From Amycolatopsis saalfeldensis (lineage in GTDB: Bacteria; Actinomycetota; Actinomycetes; Mycobacteriales; Pseudonocardiaceae): a stretch of 64,000 bases of DNA. Every line of letters starts with the position of its first letter. The stretch's first letter is position 1. Location: the NCBI RefSeq assembly GCF_900110575.1, contig NZ_FOEF01000002.1:1-64000 (forward strand). The letters are read 5' to 3'. Below, piece by piece: positions 46,643 through 54,934 of this stretch. Position numbers and translations under genes: made by a program. The notes beneath the pieces are model-generated. The model made no database searches. It saw only the letters and a list, made by a program, of their open reading frames with translations, and was not told where the DNA came from.

Positions 46643-47479
46643 GTGAGCGCGATCGACATCGGCCAGTCCGTGATCCTCGGGATCGTCGAAGGCCTGACCG
46701 AATTCCTGCCGGTGTCGTCCACCGGGCACCTGAAGATCGCCGAAGGGCTCCTCGGCATCCCGGTCGGCGACCAGTCCGTCGTCGGCTTCACCGCGGTGAT
46801 CCAGGTCGGCGCCATCGCCGCGGTGCTGGTCTACTTCTTCCGCGACATCGTCCGGTTCGCCGCCGCCTGGGGCCGCGGCCTGGTCAATCCCCGGGCCCGC
46901 CAGGAGCACGACTACAAGTTCGCCTGGTGGGTCATCTTCGCGACGCTGCCGATCGTGGCCGCCGGCCTGCTGTTCCAATCCCTGGTGAAGGGGCCGCTGG
47001 CTTCGCTGTGGGTCGTCGCCGGCTCGCTGATCATCGGCAGCGCGGTGATGTGGTTCGCGGACCGGGCCGGCAGCGGACGTCGCAGTGAAGCCGAAGCGAC
47101 GCTCACGGACGCGATGCTGGTGGGCGCGTCACAGATCCTCGCCCTGCTTTTTCCCGGGTTCTCCCGCTCCGGCGCGACGATCTCGACCGGCTTGCTCCGT
47201 GGCCTGGACCGGGTGGCCGCGACGCGCCTGTCGTTCTTCCTGTCGATCCCGGCCCTGACCGGCGCCGGGCTCTACGAGCTGAAAGACGCCCTCGGCGGCG
47301 GTGCCGGCGCGCTGTCGCTCGTGGTCGGGACCGTGGTGTCGTTCATCGTCGCCTACGCGTCGATCGCGTGGCTGCTGAAGTTCGTCGCCGGCCACACGTT
47401 CACCGCGTTTGTCGTCTACCGCGTCATCGTGGGCGTCGCGCTGCTGGCTGTGCTGGGCACCGGCGTGCTGGCGCCCTGA
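46643..47479 (+). CDS. uppP: Undecaprenyl-diphosphatase UppP (BacA)
   Basis: A 278-residue membrane protein with both UppP motifs: EGLTEFLPVSSTGHLKIAEGLLG near the start and LLFPGFSRSGATISTGLLRGLD in the second half. It removes a phosphate from undecaprenyl pyrophosphate, renewing the lipid carrier for cell-wall synthesis, and gives bacitracin tolerance when overexpressed. GTG 46643 follows GTGAAGGA. The tandem BlaI-type operators upstream suggest inducible expression beside a constitutive copy elsewhere, which is inference. It converges on the gatD-like gene with a 4-bp gap. Confidence 0.95.
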   Translation: MSAIDIGQSVILGIVEGLTEFLPVSSTGHLKIAEGLLGIPVGDQSVVGFTAVIQVGAIAAVLVYFFRDIVRFAAAWGRGLVNPRARQEHDYKFAWWVIFATLPIVAAGLLFQSLVKGPLASLWVVAGSLIIGSAVMWFADRAGSGRRSEAEATLTDAMLVGASQILALLFPGFSRSGATISTGLLRGLDRVAATRLSFFLSIPALTGAGLYELKDALGGGAGALSLVVGTVVSFIVAYASIAWLLKFVAGHTFTAFVVYRVIVGVALLAVLGTGVLAP

Positions 47480-47483
47480 CCGG

Positions 47484-48206
47484 TCACTTCCGCCGTCCGC
47501 GTTTCGCCGCGCGCAGCCGTTCTTCCCGCAGGGAGCCGACTTCCGGCAGCGGCAGCGCGGACGGCGGGGTGCCGAGCGCCCATGCCAGCAGCAGGTCCGC
47601 CAGTGCCGGGTTGCGGGCGAGGACCGGCCCGTGCAGGTAGGTCGCCAGCACGCGGCCGGTGACCGCGCCCTCGGTGCCGTCCCCGTTCCCGACGCCGGAC
47701 CGCACCCGTCCCAGTGCGTGGCTGCCGCCGGCCACCCGGGTGCGGCCGCGGTGGTTTTCGAAGCCGGTGAGCGGTTCCGTGCCGAGTTCGGGCCCGACGT
47801 CGACGACCACCTCGCCGACCGCGCGGCGCGGCCCGGGCACGGTCGCGGCGTCGAGCAGGCCGAGCCCGGCGTGCCGCATACCGTCGGAGGTGGTGAATTC
47901 GGTGCCGAGGATCTGCAGCCCGGCGCAGACGCCGAACACCACGGCCCCGCGCTCGACCGCGTGGTGCAGGCCGGGCCGGGCCCGGAGCCGGCTGACCGCG
48001 AGGGTCTGGGCGTCGTCTTCGCCACCGCCCAGCAGGTACAGGTCCAGAGAGGACGGCAGCACCTCGCCGTGGTCGAAGCCGGCCACGGTGGCGGTGATGC
48101 CGCGCCACTGCAGCCGGCGTTGCAGTACCTCGGCGTTGCCGCTGTCGCCGTAGGTGCCGAGGATGTCGGGCAGGACCAGGCCGATGCGCAGGACGGAATC
48201 AGTCAT
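47484..48206 (-). CDS. gatD: GatD-like glutamine amidotransferase (lipid II isoglutaminyl synthase subunit)
   Basis: A 240-residue class I amidotransferase-like protein: LRIGLVLPDILGTYGDSGNAEVLQRRL at the start, nucleophile Cys in VVFGVCAGLQILG, and His in LATYLHGPVLARNP. GatD supplies ammonia to MurT, which amidates the D-Glu of lipid II. No murT is adjacent, which is unusual. ATG 48206 matches the family start; an in-frame GTG at 48254 would add 16 residues. Alternatively it could belong to the related CobQ/cobyric acid-like group. Confidence 0.85.
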   Translation of the reverse strand: MTDSVLRIGLVLPDILGTYGDSGNAEVLQRRLQWRGITATVAGFDHGEVLPSSLDLYLLGGGEDDAQTLAVSRLRARPGLHHAVERGAVVFGVCAGLQILGTEFTTSDGMRHAGLGLLDAATVPGPRRAVGEVVVDVGPELGTEPLTGFENHRGRTRVAGGSHALGRVRSGVGNGDGTEGAVTGRVLATYLHGPVLARNPALADLLLAWALGTPPSALPLPEVGSLREERLRAAKRGRRK

Positions 48207-48389
48207 CGCTGCGCGGATCGGGCGGGGGCCGGGTTCTTCGGCATGAGGGGACACATGGGCCGAATGTAGGTCGGGGCCGCTGAGCGCGAGGTTCGCGCAG
48301 GGTTAACCCCAGGCTGCGTCCCCCGTCCACAGTGGACATGATTAACGGGCGGTTAGTTCCGCTTGGCCCACGCCTTGCCGCAGCTTTGG

Positions 48390-48408
48390 TTAGCTGAGGC
48401 TTGCCAAA
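48390..48408. promoter_or_regulatory. IdeR/DmdR-type iron box before the efe operon
   Basis: TTAGCTGAGGCTTGCCAAA matches the DtxR-family consensus TTAGGTTAGGCTAACCTAA at 14 of 19 positions. It lies 16 bp before the efeUO start, so iron-bound repressor would shut the operon off. Confidence 0.7.
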
Positions 48409-48423
48409 CCGACGAGAGGACGG

Positions 48424-50445
48424 GTGCCCATGTGGGCCGAGGGCGTGCCGAACCTGGTGATCGGCCTGCGCGAGGGGCTGGAGATCGGCCTGGTCGTCAG
48501 CATTCTGCTGGCTGCCCTGCGCAAAACCGCGCCGGGCACCTCGGCGAGCCCGCTCTGGACCGGGGTGCTGGCCGCGGCGGTCCTGTCACTGGGATTCGGC
48601 GCGGCGCTGACCTTTTCCCGCGCGGAGCTGACGGCGCGGTCCCAGAGCATCTTCGCGGGCGTGCTGAGCCTGGTCGCCGTGGTGCTCGTCACGGTGATGG
48701 TCTTCTGGATGCGGCGGGCGGCCCGGGCGTTGTCGGGGGAGCTGCGGGCGAAGATCGGCGCCGCGGTCATGGTCGGCGGCGGCGCGCTGGCGTTGACGGC
48801 CTTCCTCGCGGTCGCCCGTGAGGGGCTCGAGACGGCGCTGTTCGTCTGGACCACCGTGCAGGCTTCGGGCCGCACCTGGATTCCCCTGCTCGGTGCGGCG
48901 GTGGGGCTCGCGGTGGCGTTCGGACTGTGTGTGGTGCTGTACCGCACGAGCGTCAAACTCGATCTCGGCAAGTTTTTCACCCGCAGCGCCGTCGTGCTGG
49001 TGGTCATCGCGGCGGGCGTGCTGTCCTACGGGGTCGGCGAACTCCAGTCGGCCGGGCTGGTCCCGGGGCACACGTGGGTCGCGTTCGACCTGTCCCGCGT
49101 CGTTTCGACGGACGCCTGGTGGGTCTCGATCATCACCGGCATCACCAACCTGGCGCCGGTGATGACCTGGACGCAGGTGATCCTCTACGTGGCGTTCGCG
49201 GCCACCGTGCTGGTGATGTACTTCCGCCCCCAGGCCGTCGCGGCGCCGGCGCGCGTTCGCAGCGCGGCATCGCGTCCCCTGCGGCGGCCTTGGCTGTACC
49301 TGGCCGCCGCCGTGCTCCTGCCGCTGGCGGCGGTCGCCGGATTCGTGCTCGCGGCCCCGTCCAACGGCGGCGCGCAGGCGGCCGCGGTGACGGTCTCGGC
49401 CGGCGGCTGCGCGGACGACTGGGCCGGGGCGGGCGCGGGGCGGCGCACGTTCACCGTGGTCAACGAGTCCGCCCACGGCGGCGAGATCTACCTGGTCCGC
49501 GCTGCGGACGCGTCGGTGATCGGGGAGATCGAAGGGCTCGGGCCCGGCACCCGCCGGTCGATCTCGGTGGACCTCGCGCCGGGCACGTACGCGTGGCGCT
49601 GCGTGGTGCCGGGACAGCTGGATCAGCGTTCGCCCGCGGCCCAGGTGACGGGTACCGGACCGGCCGCGGTCGCGGCGCCGGTGCTGCCGATCTCCGCGCC
49701 GGACCTGGCCGGGCCGCTGCGGGCGAACGCGGCGTACGTCCTCGCCGCGGTGCGCACGACGGCCGTCGAAGCCCAGCGCGTGCGCGATGCGCTGCAGCAC
49801 GGCGATCTGCCGGGTGCCCGGGCGGCCTGGCTGCCGGCGCAGCTGGCCTGGGAACGCACGGGCGCTGCCTACGGAGCGTTCGACGACCTCGGCGTAGCCA
49901 TCGCGGGGCTTCCGCAAGGCTTGCCGGGCGGCGTCGCGGACCCGGGGTTCACCGGCCTGCGCCGGCTCGAATACGGGCTCTGGCATGGGGAATCCGCCGC
50001 TTCGCTGGTGCCTGTCGCGGCGAAGCTGGGCGACGACCTGCAGGCGCTCACGGTCAAACTGCCGACGCTCGAAGCCGATCCGGCCGACCTGCCCCGCCGG
50101 GCCCACGAAATCCTCGAGGACGCCGTCCGGCGGCACCTGACCGGGCTTTCGGACCAGGGATCGGGTTCCGGCTACGCCGAGACGCTCGCCGACGTCGACG
50201 CCACCACCGCGGTGCTCGACCAGTTGCGCGGGCTGATCACGGCGCGTCGCCCGGAACTGCTGCCCACCCTCGCCCGGGAAGCCCAAGCGCTGCGTGACGC
50301 GCTGAACGCCACCCGGGCCGGCGGGGCCTGGCGCGCGCCGTCGGCGGTCCCGCTCGCGCGGCGGCAACAGGTCGACGCCGCGACCGGCGCGATCCTCGAA
50401 AGCCTCGCCACCGTCCCGACCCTGCTCGAAATCCGCGCCGGCTGA
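48424..50445 (+). CDS. EfeU-EfeO fusion: iron permease with periplasmic-type EfeO domain
   Basis: A 673-residue protein. Residues ~1-275 are an FTR1/EfeU permease with the two iron motifs REGLE (GLREGLEIGLV and AREGLETALFV) and seven membrane segments. After another segment (LYLAAAVLLPLAAVAGFVLAAP) comes a cupredoxin-like domain (CADDWAGAGAGRRTFTVVNES...GEIYLV), then an M75/imelysin-like EfeO domain (RRLEYGLWHG, RAHEILEDAVRRHLTG). EfeU and EfeO are usually separate proteins. With the EfeB gene next, it forms a complete iron uptake system in two genes. The start is GTG 48424; ATG 48430 is possible. Confidence 0.92.
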   Translation: MPMWAEGVPNLVIGLREGLEIGLVVSILLAALRKTAPGTSASPLWTGVLAAAVLSLGFGAALTFSRAELTARSQSIFAGVLSLVAVVLVTVMVFWMRRAARALSGELRAKIGAAVMVGGGALALTAFLAVAREGLETALFVWTTVQASGRTWIPLLGAAVGLAVAFGLCVVLYRTSVKLDLGKFFTRSAVVLVVIAAGVLSYGVGELQSAGLVPGHTWVAFDLSRVVSTDAWWVSIITGITNLAPVMTWTQVILYVAFAATVLVMYFRPQAVAAPARVRSAASRPLRRPWLYLAAAVLLPLAAVAGFVLAAPSNGGAQAAAVTVSAGGCADDWAGAGAGRRTFTVVNESAHGGEIYLVRAADASVIGEIEGLGPGTRRSISVDLAPGTYAWRCVVPGQLDQRSPAAQVTGTGPAAVAAPVLPISAPDLAGPLRANAAYVLAAVRTTAVEAQRVRDALQHGDLPGARAAWLPAQLAWERTGAAYGAFDDLGVAIAGLPQGLPGGVADPGFTGLRRLEYGLWHGESAASLVPVAAKLGDDLQALTVKLPTLEADPADLPRRAHEILEDAVRRHLTGLSDQGSGSGYAETLADVDATTAVLDQLRGLITARRPELLPTLAREAQALRDALNATRAGGAWRAPSAVPLARRQQVDAATGAILESLATVPTLLEIRAG

Positions 50446-50477
50446 CCCGGCCGCCGCACCGAACCCGGAGAATCCCC

Positions 50478-51692
50478 ATGTCCTTGAACCGCCGACGTTT
50501 CCTGCAGGGCGCGGGTGCCGGGGTCACCGGCAGCGCGCTCGCCGGAGGACTCTTCGCCGCCGGCGCCCGCGCCGACACCCCGCCGTCCGCCCCGAGCGCG
50601 GAACCGGTTGTCTTCCACGGTGAGCACCAAGCGGGCGTCCTCACCCCGGCGCCGGCCGCCGGCACGTTCGCCGCGTTCGACGTCACCAGCCCGGACCGCG
50701 CGGGACTGGTGACGCTGCTGAAAACCCTGACCACTCGCGCCCGCGTGCTCACGGCCGGCGGGCCTCAGCCGGACCTCGGCGTCGGCGCGCCCCCGGCCGA
50801 CAGCGCGGTGCTCGGGCCCGACGCGCCGGCCGGCAGCCTCACCATCACGGTGTCCGTGGGGAACTCGCTGTTCGATCAGCGGTACGGCCTCGCCGGCCGC
50901 AAACCGTTGCACCTCACCACGATGCCCGTGTTCCCCGACGACGCGCCGGAACCGGCCTCGTGCCACGGCGACCTGATGCTGCAGATCTGCGCCGCCACCG
51001 CGGACACCGCGCACCACGCCCTGCGTGACCTGATGAAGCACACGCGGGCGTGGATGCAGCCGCGGTACCGCATCGACGGGTTCGTGCCACCGCCTCGCCC
51101 GTCCGGCGCGCCGCGCAACCTGATGGGGTTCAAGGACGGCATCGTCAACCCGGCGCCCGCCGACGCCACGGACGTCGTCTGGGTCGCGGCGGACGGGAAG
51201 GAGCCGGCGTGGGCGACCGGCGGTTCGTACCAGGTGGTCCGGCTGATCCGGATGCTGATCGAGTTCTGGGACCGGGTTTCGCTGACCGAGCAGGAACGCA
51301 TGTTCGGCCGCCGCCGCGACACCGGCGCGCCGCTGGACGGCTCCGCCGAAACCGACAAGCCCGACTACGCCCGGGACCCCGGCGGCACCGTCATCCCGCT
51401 CGATTCCCACATCCGGCTCGCCAACCCGCGCACCGCCGCGTCCGCGGGCAGCGCGATGCTGCGCCGTCCGTACAACTACGACCGCGGCTTCGCCCCGACC
51501 GGTGAACTGGACTCGGGGCTGATTTTCTGTTGCTACCAAAGAAACTTGGCCGCACAGTTCGAAGCCGTGCAGGCCCGCCTCGCCGGCGAGCCACTGGCGG
51601 ACTACTTACGCCCCTTCGGCGGCGGCTATTTCTTCACCCTGCCCGGCGTCCGCGGCGACCAGGACTGGTACGGCAGCGGCCTGCTGCGCTGA
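50478..51692 (+). CDS. efeB: EfeB-type Dyp peroxidase, Tat-exported
   Basis: A 404-residue haem peroxidase with a twin-arginine signal (NRRRFLQGAGAGVTG), the GxxDG motif in GFKDGIVN, the haem-ligand region DSHIRLANPRT, and FCCYQRNLAAQFE near the end. EfeB works with EfeUO, using peroxide to oxidise Fe(II) or to act on haem. It follows efeUO by 32 bp in the same operon. Its 3' end overlaps a small convergent gene by 59 bp. Confidence 0.95.
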   Translation: MSLNRRRFLQGAGAGVTGSALAGGLFAAGARADTPPSAPSAEPVVFHGEHQAGVLTPAPAAGTFAAFDVTSPDRAGLVTLLKTLTTRARVLTAGGPQPDLGVGAPPADSAVLGPDAPAGSLTITVSVGNSLFDQRYGLAGRKPLHLTTMPVFPDDAPEPASCHGDLMLQICAATADTAHHALRDLMKHTRAWMQPRYRIDGFVPPPRPSGAPRNLMGFKDGIVNPAPADATDVVWVAADGKEPAWATGGSYQVVRLIRMLIEFWDRVSLTEQERMFGRRRDTGAPLDGSAETDKPDYARDPGGTVIPLDSHIRLANPRTAASAGSAMLRRPYNYDRGFAPTGELDSGLIFCCYQRNLAAQFEAVQARLAGEPLADYLRPFGGGYFFTLPGVRGDQDWYGSGLLR

Positions 51693-51915
51693 GCAGGAGC
51701 GCGATGGTCAGCACCGGCGCCGTGACGGCCACGGCGCGCGCCGTGAGGACGGGCAGTCCCGCGTGGGGCACCGGGGCGCCGGGCGGGGAGGGCGGCGGGG
51801 TGAAGCGAAGCCGTGAATCCATGTGGTGCCAGCGGTTCACCTCCAGGTACAGCACGCGCCAGCTGCCCGCCCAGGCCACCGCGGCCAGCGCCGGCAACCA
51901 GGTCCGAGTAGTCAT
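51634..51915 (-). CDS. Small membrane protein, unrecognised
   Basis: A 93-residue protein with two hydrophobic segments (LPALAAVAWAGSWRVLYLEV and LTARAVAVTAPVLTIALLLSAA) separated by a Pro-rich stretch; the C-terminus is basic. I know no family. Support comes from its start: ATG 51915 lies three bases after a GTCAGCATAAGCTGAC palindrome matching those before the HTH/Clp-N operon, in the same leaderless arrangement. The 3' 59 bp overlap efeB. Confidence 0.5.
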   Translation of the reverse strand: MTTRTWLPALAAVAWAGSWRVLYLEVNRWHHMDSRLRFTPPPSPPGAPVPHAGLPVLTARAVAVTAPVLTIALLLSAAGRCRTSPGRRGRRAG

Positions 51916-51918
51916 GGC

Positions 51919-51934
51919 GTCAGCATAAGCTGAC
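51919..51934. promoter_or_regulatory. Third copy of the HTH-operon palindrome
   Basis: GTCAGCATAAGCTGAC differs at one base from the palindrome at 41142. On the minus strand it contains TATGCT, eight bases before the ATG of the small membrane protein, the same layout as at the HTH gene. Confidence 0.65.
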
Positions 51935-51955
51935 GAGTGCCGTCCGGCAAGAGAA

Positions 51956-53026
51956 TCAGCTGGCGGGCTTGACCTCGGTGGCCGGGTTCCCGTCCACGGC
52001 GGCCGCCAGTTGCGGGACGAGCCGCTGCAGCTGGTAGGGCAGGCTCAGGACGCTGACGAACGACGTCGCGCTGCCGTAGGTGCTCGAGTCTTCGATGAAG
52101 ACCTCGCGCTTCTGCTTCGCGACGTTCAGGCCCGAGTAGAGCTTGTCCTTCGCCAGGGTGGCCTGGCCGTTCGCGACTGTGTCGACGATCCAGACGAGCG
52201 CGTCGACGTTCAGCAGGTCGGTGCGCTCGGCGCTGATGTTCGCGCCGAACTTGTCGCCGATGGCCTGGTCGAGGTTCGCGGGCAGCTTGAAGCCGAGGTC
52301 GGTGAGGATGCGGGAGCGCGGGTCCTCGCTGCCGTAGACGAAGTAGCCGTCGTACTGCGTGGCCATCAGGGCCGTCTGGCCGGCGAACTCCGGGTGCGCC
52401 GCGCGCGCCTTGGCGAGCTGGTCCTCGACGCCCTGCACCAGCTGGTCGGCCTCCTTGGCCTTGCCGACCGCCTTGCCGACGGCCTTCGTCTCGTCCTGCC
52501 ACGGGATGCCGTAGTCGTTGAACCCCTTGGGCTGCGCGATCGTCGGCGCGATCTTCGACAGCGTCGAGTACTGCTCCTGGGTCAGCGCGGAGTACAGGCC
52601 GATGATCAGGTCCGGCTTCAGCGCGGCGATCTTCTCGAACTGCGGGCCGTCGGTGCCCTTCAGCACGGTCGGCACCGGCGCGCTGCCGAGCTTGTCCTTG
52701 GCCCACGGGCCGATCGCGCCGGGGAAGTTGCCCAGGTACTCCGTGGTGCCGACCGGGACGACGCCGAGGGCCAGCAGCGCGTCCTGCTCGGTCAGGCCGA
52801 CCGTGACCACGCGCTGCGGCGCCTTCTCGATCTTCGTCGAGCCGTACTTGTGGTCGATGGTGACCGGGAACGCGCCCGGGTCCGTGGCACCGGCCGCGGC
52901 ACCCGGCGTGGCGGCGGTGTCGGAGCCGCAGGCCGTGAGCGCGCCGGCCAGCAGGAGCGCCGCGGTCAGCGCCCCGGCGGCCCGGGCGCGCCCGCGCACG
53001 GCGGACAGGAGGGAGAAGCGGGCCAT
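51956..53026 (-). CDS. Iron-siderophore ABC transporter binding lipoprotein
   Basis: A 356-residue lipoprotein: signal ending in lipobox LTAC, then a FecB/FhuD-type domain (PQRVVTVGLTEQDALLALGVVPVG, IAALKPDLIIGLYSALTQEQYSTLSKIAPTI, VDALVWIVD). It captures ferric siderophore for the two permeases encoded at 56.7-58.8 kb. Start chosen at ATG 53026, six bases after AAAGGA; an adjacent ATG at 53029 and an upstream start are possible. An IdeR-type box lies 28 bp upstream. Confidence 0.93.
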   Translation of the reverse strand: MARFSLLSAVRGRARAAGALTAALLLAGALTACGSDTAATPGAAAGATDPGAFPVTIDHKYGSTKIEKAPQRVVTVGLTEQDALLALGVVPVGTTEYLGNFPGAIGPWAKDKLGSAPVPTVLKGTDGPQFEKIAALKPDLIIGLYSALTQEQYSTLSKIAPTIAQPKGFNDYGIPWQDETKAVGKAVGKAKEADQLVQGVEDQLAKARAAHPEFAGQTALMATQYDGYFVYGSEDPRSRILTDLGFKLPANLDQAIGDKFGANISAERTDLLNVDALVWIVDTVANGQATLAKDKLYSGLNVAKQKREVFIEDSSTYGSATSFVSVLSLPYQLQRLVPQLAAAVDGNPATEVKPAS

Positions 53027-53053
53027 CATCGGTCCTTTGCATCGCACGGTTAA

Positions 53054-53072
53054 TCAGGTTTGGCTAACCTAA
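53054..53072. promoter_or_regulatory. IdeR/DmdR-type iron box before the siderophore-binding protein
   Basis: TCAGGTTTGGCTAACCTAA matches the consensus TTAGGTTAGGCTAACCTAA at 17 of 19 positions, the best iron box in the window. Confidence 0.85.
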
Positions 53073-53116
53073 GACGTCGGCGGTCATCGACGCAAGGACG
53101 GCGACTGCGGCGCCGC

Positions 53117-54934
53117 TCACGTCGATCCTTGACGCTGCCCTGACCAGGCCGCCCACAACGTCGCGTACGCACCGCCCGCGGCGACCAGCTCCTCGTGGGT
53201 TCCGGTCTCCACCACCGCACCCGCGTCGAGGACCACGATCCGGTCCGACGCCGCCGCTTGGGTGAGCCGGTGGGCCACGACCAACCCGGTCCGCCCGGAC
53301 AGCGCCGCCGCCGCGGCCGCTTCGAGCGTCTTCGCGCCGGCGCTGCCCGCCTCGGCGGTGGCCTCGTCCAGGATCGCGACCGGCGGATCGGCCAGCACCA
53401 GCCGGACCAGTGCGAGCTGCTGCGCCTGCGTGACGGTGAGCTGGTGCCCGCCGTCGCCGACGACGGTGGCGAGCCCGTCCGGCAGGGCCTCGGTCCAGCC
53501 GAGCGCGCCGACAGCGGTCAACGCCGCCCGCAGCTCCTCGTCGGTCGCCTCGGGGCGGGCGAGGCGCAGGTCGTCGGCCAGGGTGCCGCTGAAGACGTGC
53601 ACCTCCTGGCTGATCAGCGCGACCGTACGCCGGGTCCGGTCCGGGCCCAGTTCGTCGAGCGGGACGCCGCCGAGCGAGACCTCGCCGGAGCCGGCGCGGT
53701 GGATGCCGGCGATGAGCTTCGCCAGCGTGGTCTTGCCCGCACCGCTCGCGCCGACCAGCGCGACGCGCTCGCCGGGGGAGAGGTCGAGGTCGACCTCGCG
53801 CAGCACCGGGTGACCGTCCACATAGGAGTGACCGACCGCGGTGGCCTTGACCGAGGAGTCCACCGGCCGCCCGGGCCGCTGCGGTTCGGCGGGCGCGGGC
53901 AGGTCCGCGACGCCGATCAGCCGGGCCAGGCTCGCGGTGGCCGCCTGCGCGTCGTCGACCAGCGCCAGCGCGGTGTTGATCGGCCCGAACAGGCTGTGGA
54001 AGTACAGGGCGGCCGCGGTGGCGACGCCGACCGTCGCCAGGTTCGCGCCCACCAGCAGGTAACCCGCGGCGAGCACGGCGGACAGGCCGACGAACTCGGC
54101 CAGGTTCAGCCGCCCGAAGAACCGGGTCACCAGCCGGATCCCGCGCAGCGCCAGCTCCACCGCGCCCGCGGACCGCTGCCGGACCCGCTCCACGTGCTCG
54201 TCGGCCAGCCGGAACGCGCGCACGGTCTTGGCGCCGCCGATGGTGTCCAGCAACTGCTGCTGCTGTGAGCCGACGGCGGCGCGTTGCGCGGCGTAGAGCG
54301 GTTTCGCCTGCCGCACGTACCAGCGGACGGTGTGCAGCTGGATCGGCACCGACAGCAGCGCGGCGAGCAGGAACCGCCAGTCGAGCACCGCCATGGCGCC
54401 CAGCGTGAGCACGATCGTCAGCACCGAGCGGCCCAGCTCCGGCAGCGCCTCGCGCACCCCCTCGGCGACCACCGCGACGTCGTTGGTGACGCGGGTGGTC
54501 AGGTCGCCGGAACCGGCCTTCTCGACCTGCTCCAACGGCAGTCCCAGCGCGCGGTCGACGAACCGCTCGCGCAGGTCGGCCAGCATGGTTTCGCCGAGCC
54601 GGGCGAGCATCGACACGCCCAGCGCCGTCGCGATCGCCGACACCACCGCGACCAGCACCAGGGTCACCACGGGGGTGACCAGGTCCGTGGCCGGCCGGTG
54701 CTGCGCGACGACGTCGACGACCCGGCCCAGCAACGGCGCGGTGAGCAGGCCGACCGCGGTGGCGCCGACGATGAAGGCGAACGAACCGAGCGCGCGGCCC
54801 TTCGAACGGCGCAGCAGTTCGCCCAGCACGGCGCGGATCCGCGGCCCGTCGGCCGTCGGCAGCAGCTCCCGGCCGGTCGCGGCAGCACCGTTTTCCGTGA
54901 CAGCGCCGCCGCTCGTGGCAGCACCGTTGGTCAT
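53117..54934 (-). CDS. ABC exporter half-transporter B (intact Walker A, degenerate signature)
   Basis: A 605-residue protein: six-helix exporter domain (~45-330) then a nucleotide-binding domain. Walker A is intact (GASGAGKTT) and Walker B has its Glu (VAILDEATA), but the signature LSGGQ is replaced by LTVTQ (HQLTVTQAQQL). The partner encoded upstream has the opposite defects, so the two should form a heterodimer with one working ATP site. The start ATG overlaps the partner's stop (ATGA). Shared iron-box control suggests that it exports a siderophore; uptake of ferric siderophore is an alternative. Confidence 0.9.
   Translation of the reverse strand: MTNGAATSGGAVTENGAAATGRELLPTADGPRIRAVLGELLRRSKGRALGSFAFIVGATAVGLLTAPLLGRVVDVVAQHRPATDLVTPVVTLVLVAVVSAIATALGVSMLARLGETMLADLRERFVDRALGLPLEQVEKAGSGDLTTRVTNDVAVVAEGVREALPELGRSVLTIVLTLGAMAVLDWRFLLAALLSVPIQLHTVRWYVRQAKPLYAAQRAAVGSQQQQLLDTIGGAKTVRAFRLADEHVERVRQRSAGAVELALRGIRLVTRFFGRLNLAEFVGLSAVLAAGYLLVGANLATVGVATAAALYFHSLFGPINTALALVDDAQAATASLARLIGVADLPAPAEPQRPGRPVDSSVKATAVGHSYVDGHPVLREVDLDLSPGERVALVGASGAGKTTLAKLIAGIHRAGSGEVSLGGVPLDELGPDRTRRTVALISQEVHVFSGTLADDLRLARPEATDEELRAALTAVGALGWTEALPDGLATVVGDGGHQLTVTQAQQLALVRLVLADPPVAILDEATAEAGSAGAKTLEAAAAAALSGRTGLVVAHRLTQAAASDRIVVLDAGAVVETGTHEELVAAGGAYATLWAAWSGQRQGST

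Noticed and set aside
48255..48275. A further BlaI-type operator near ATGTAGG at 48264
   Set aside because: It has TGTAG but lacks the paired AC at positions 5-6 and the final A, so it does not fit the consensus.
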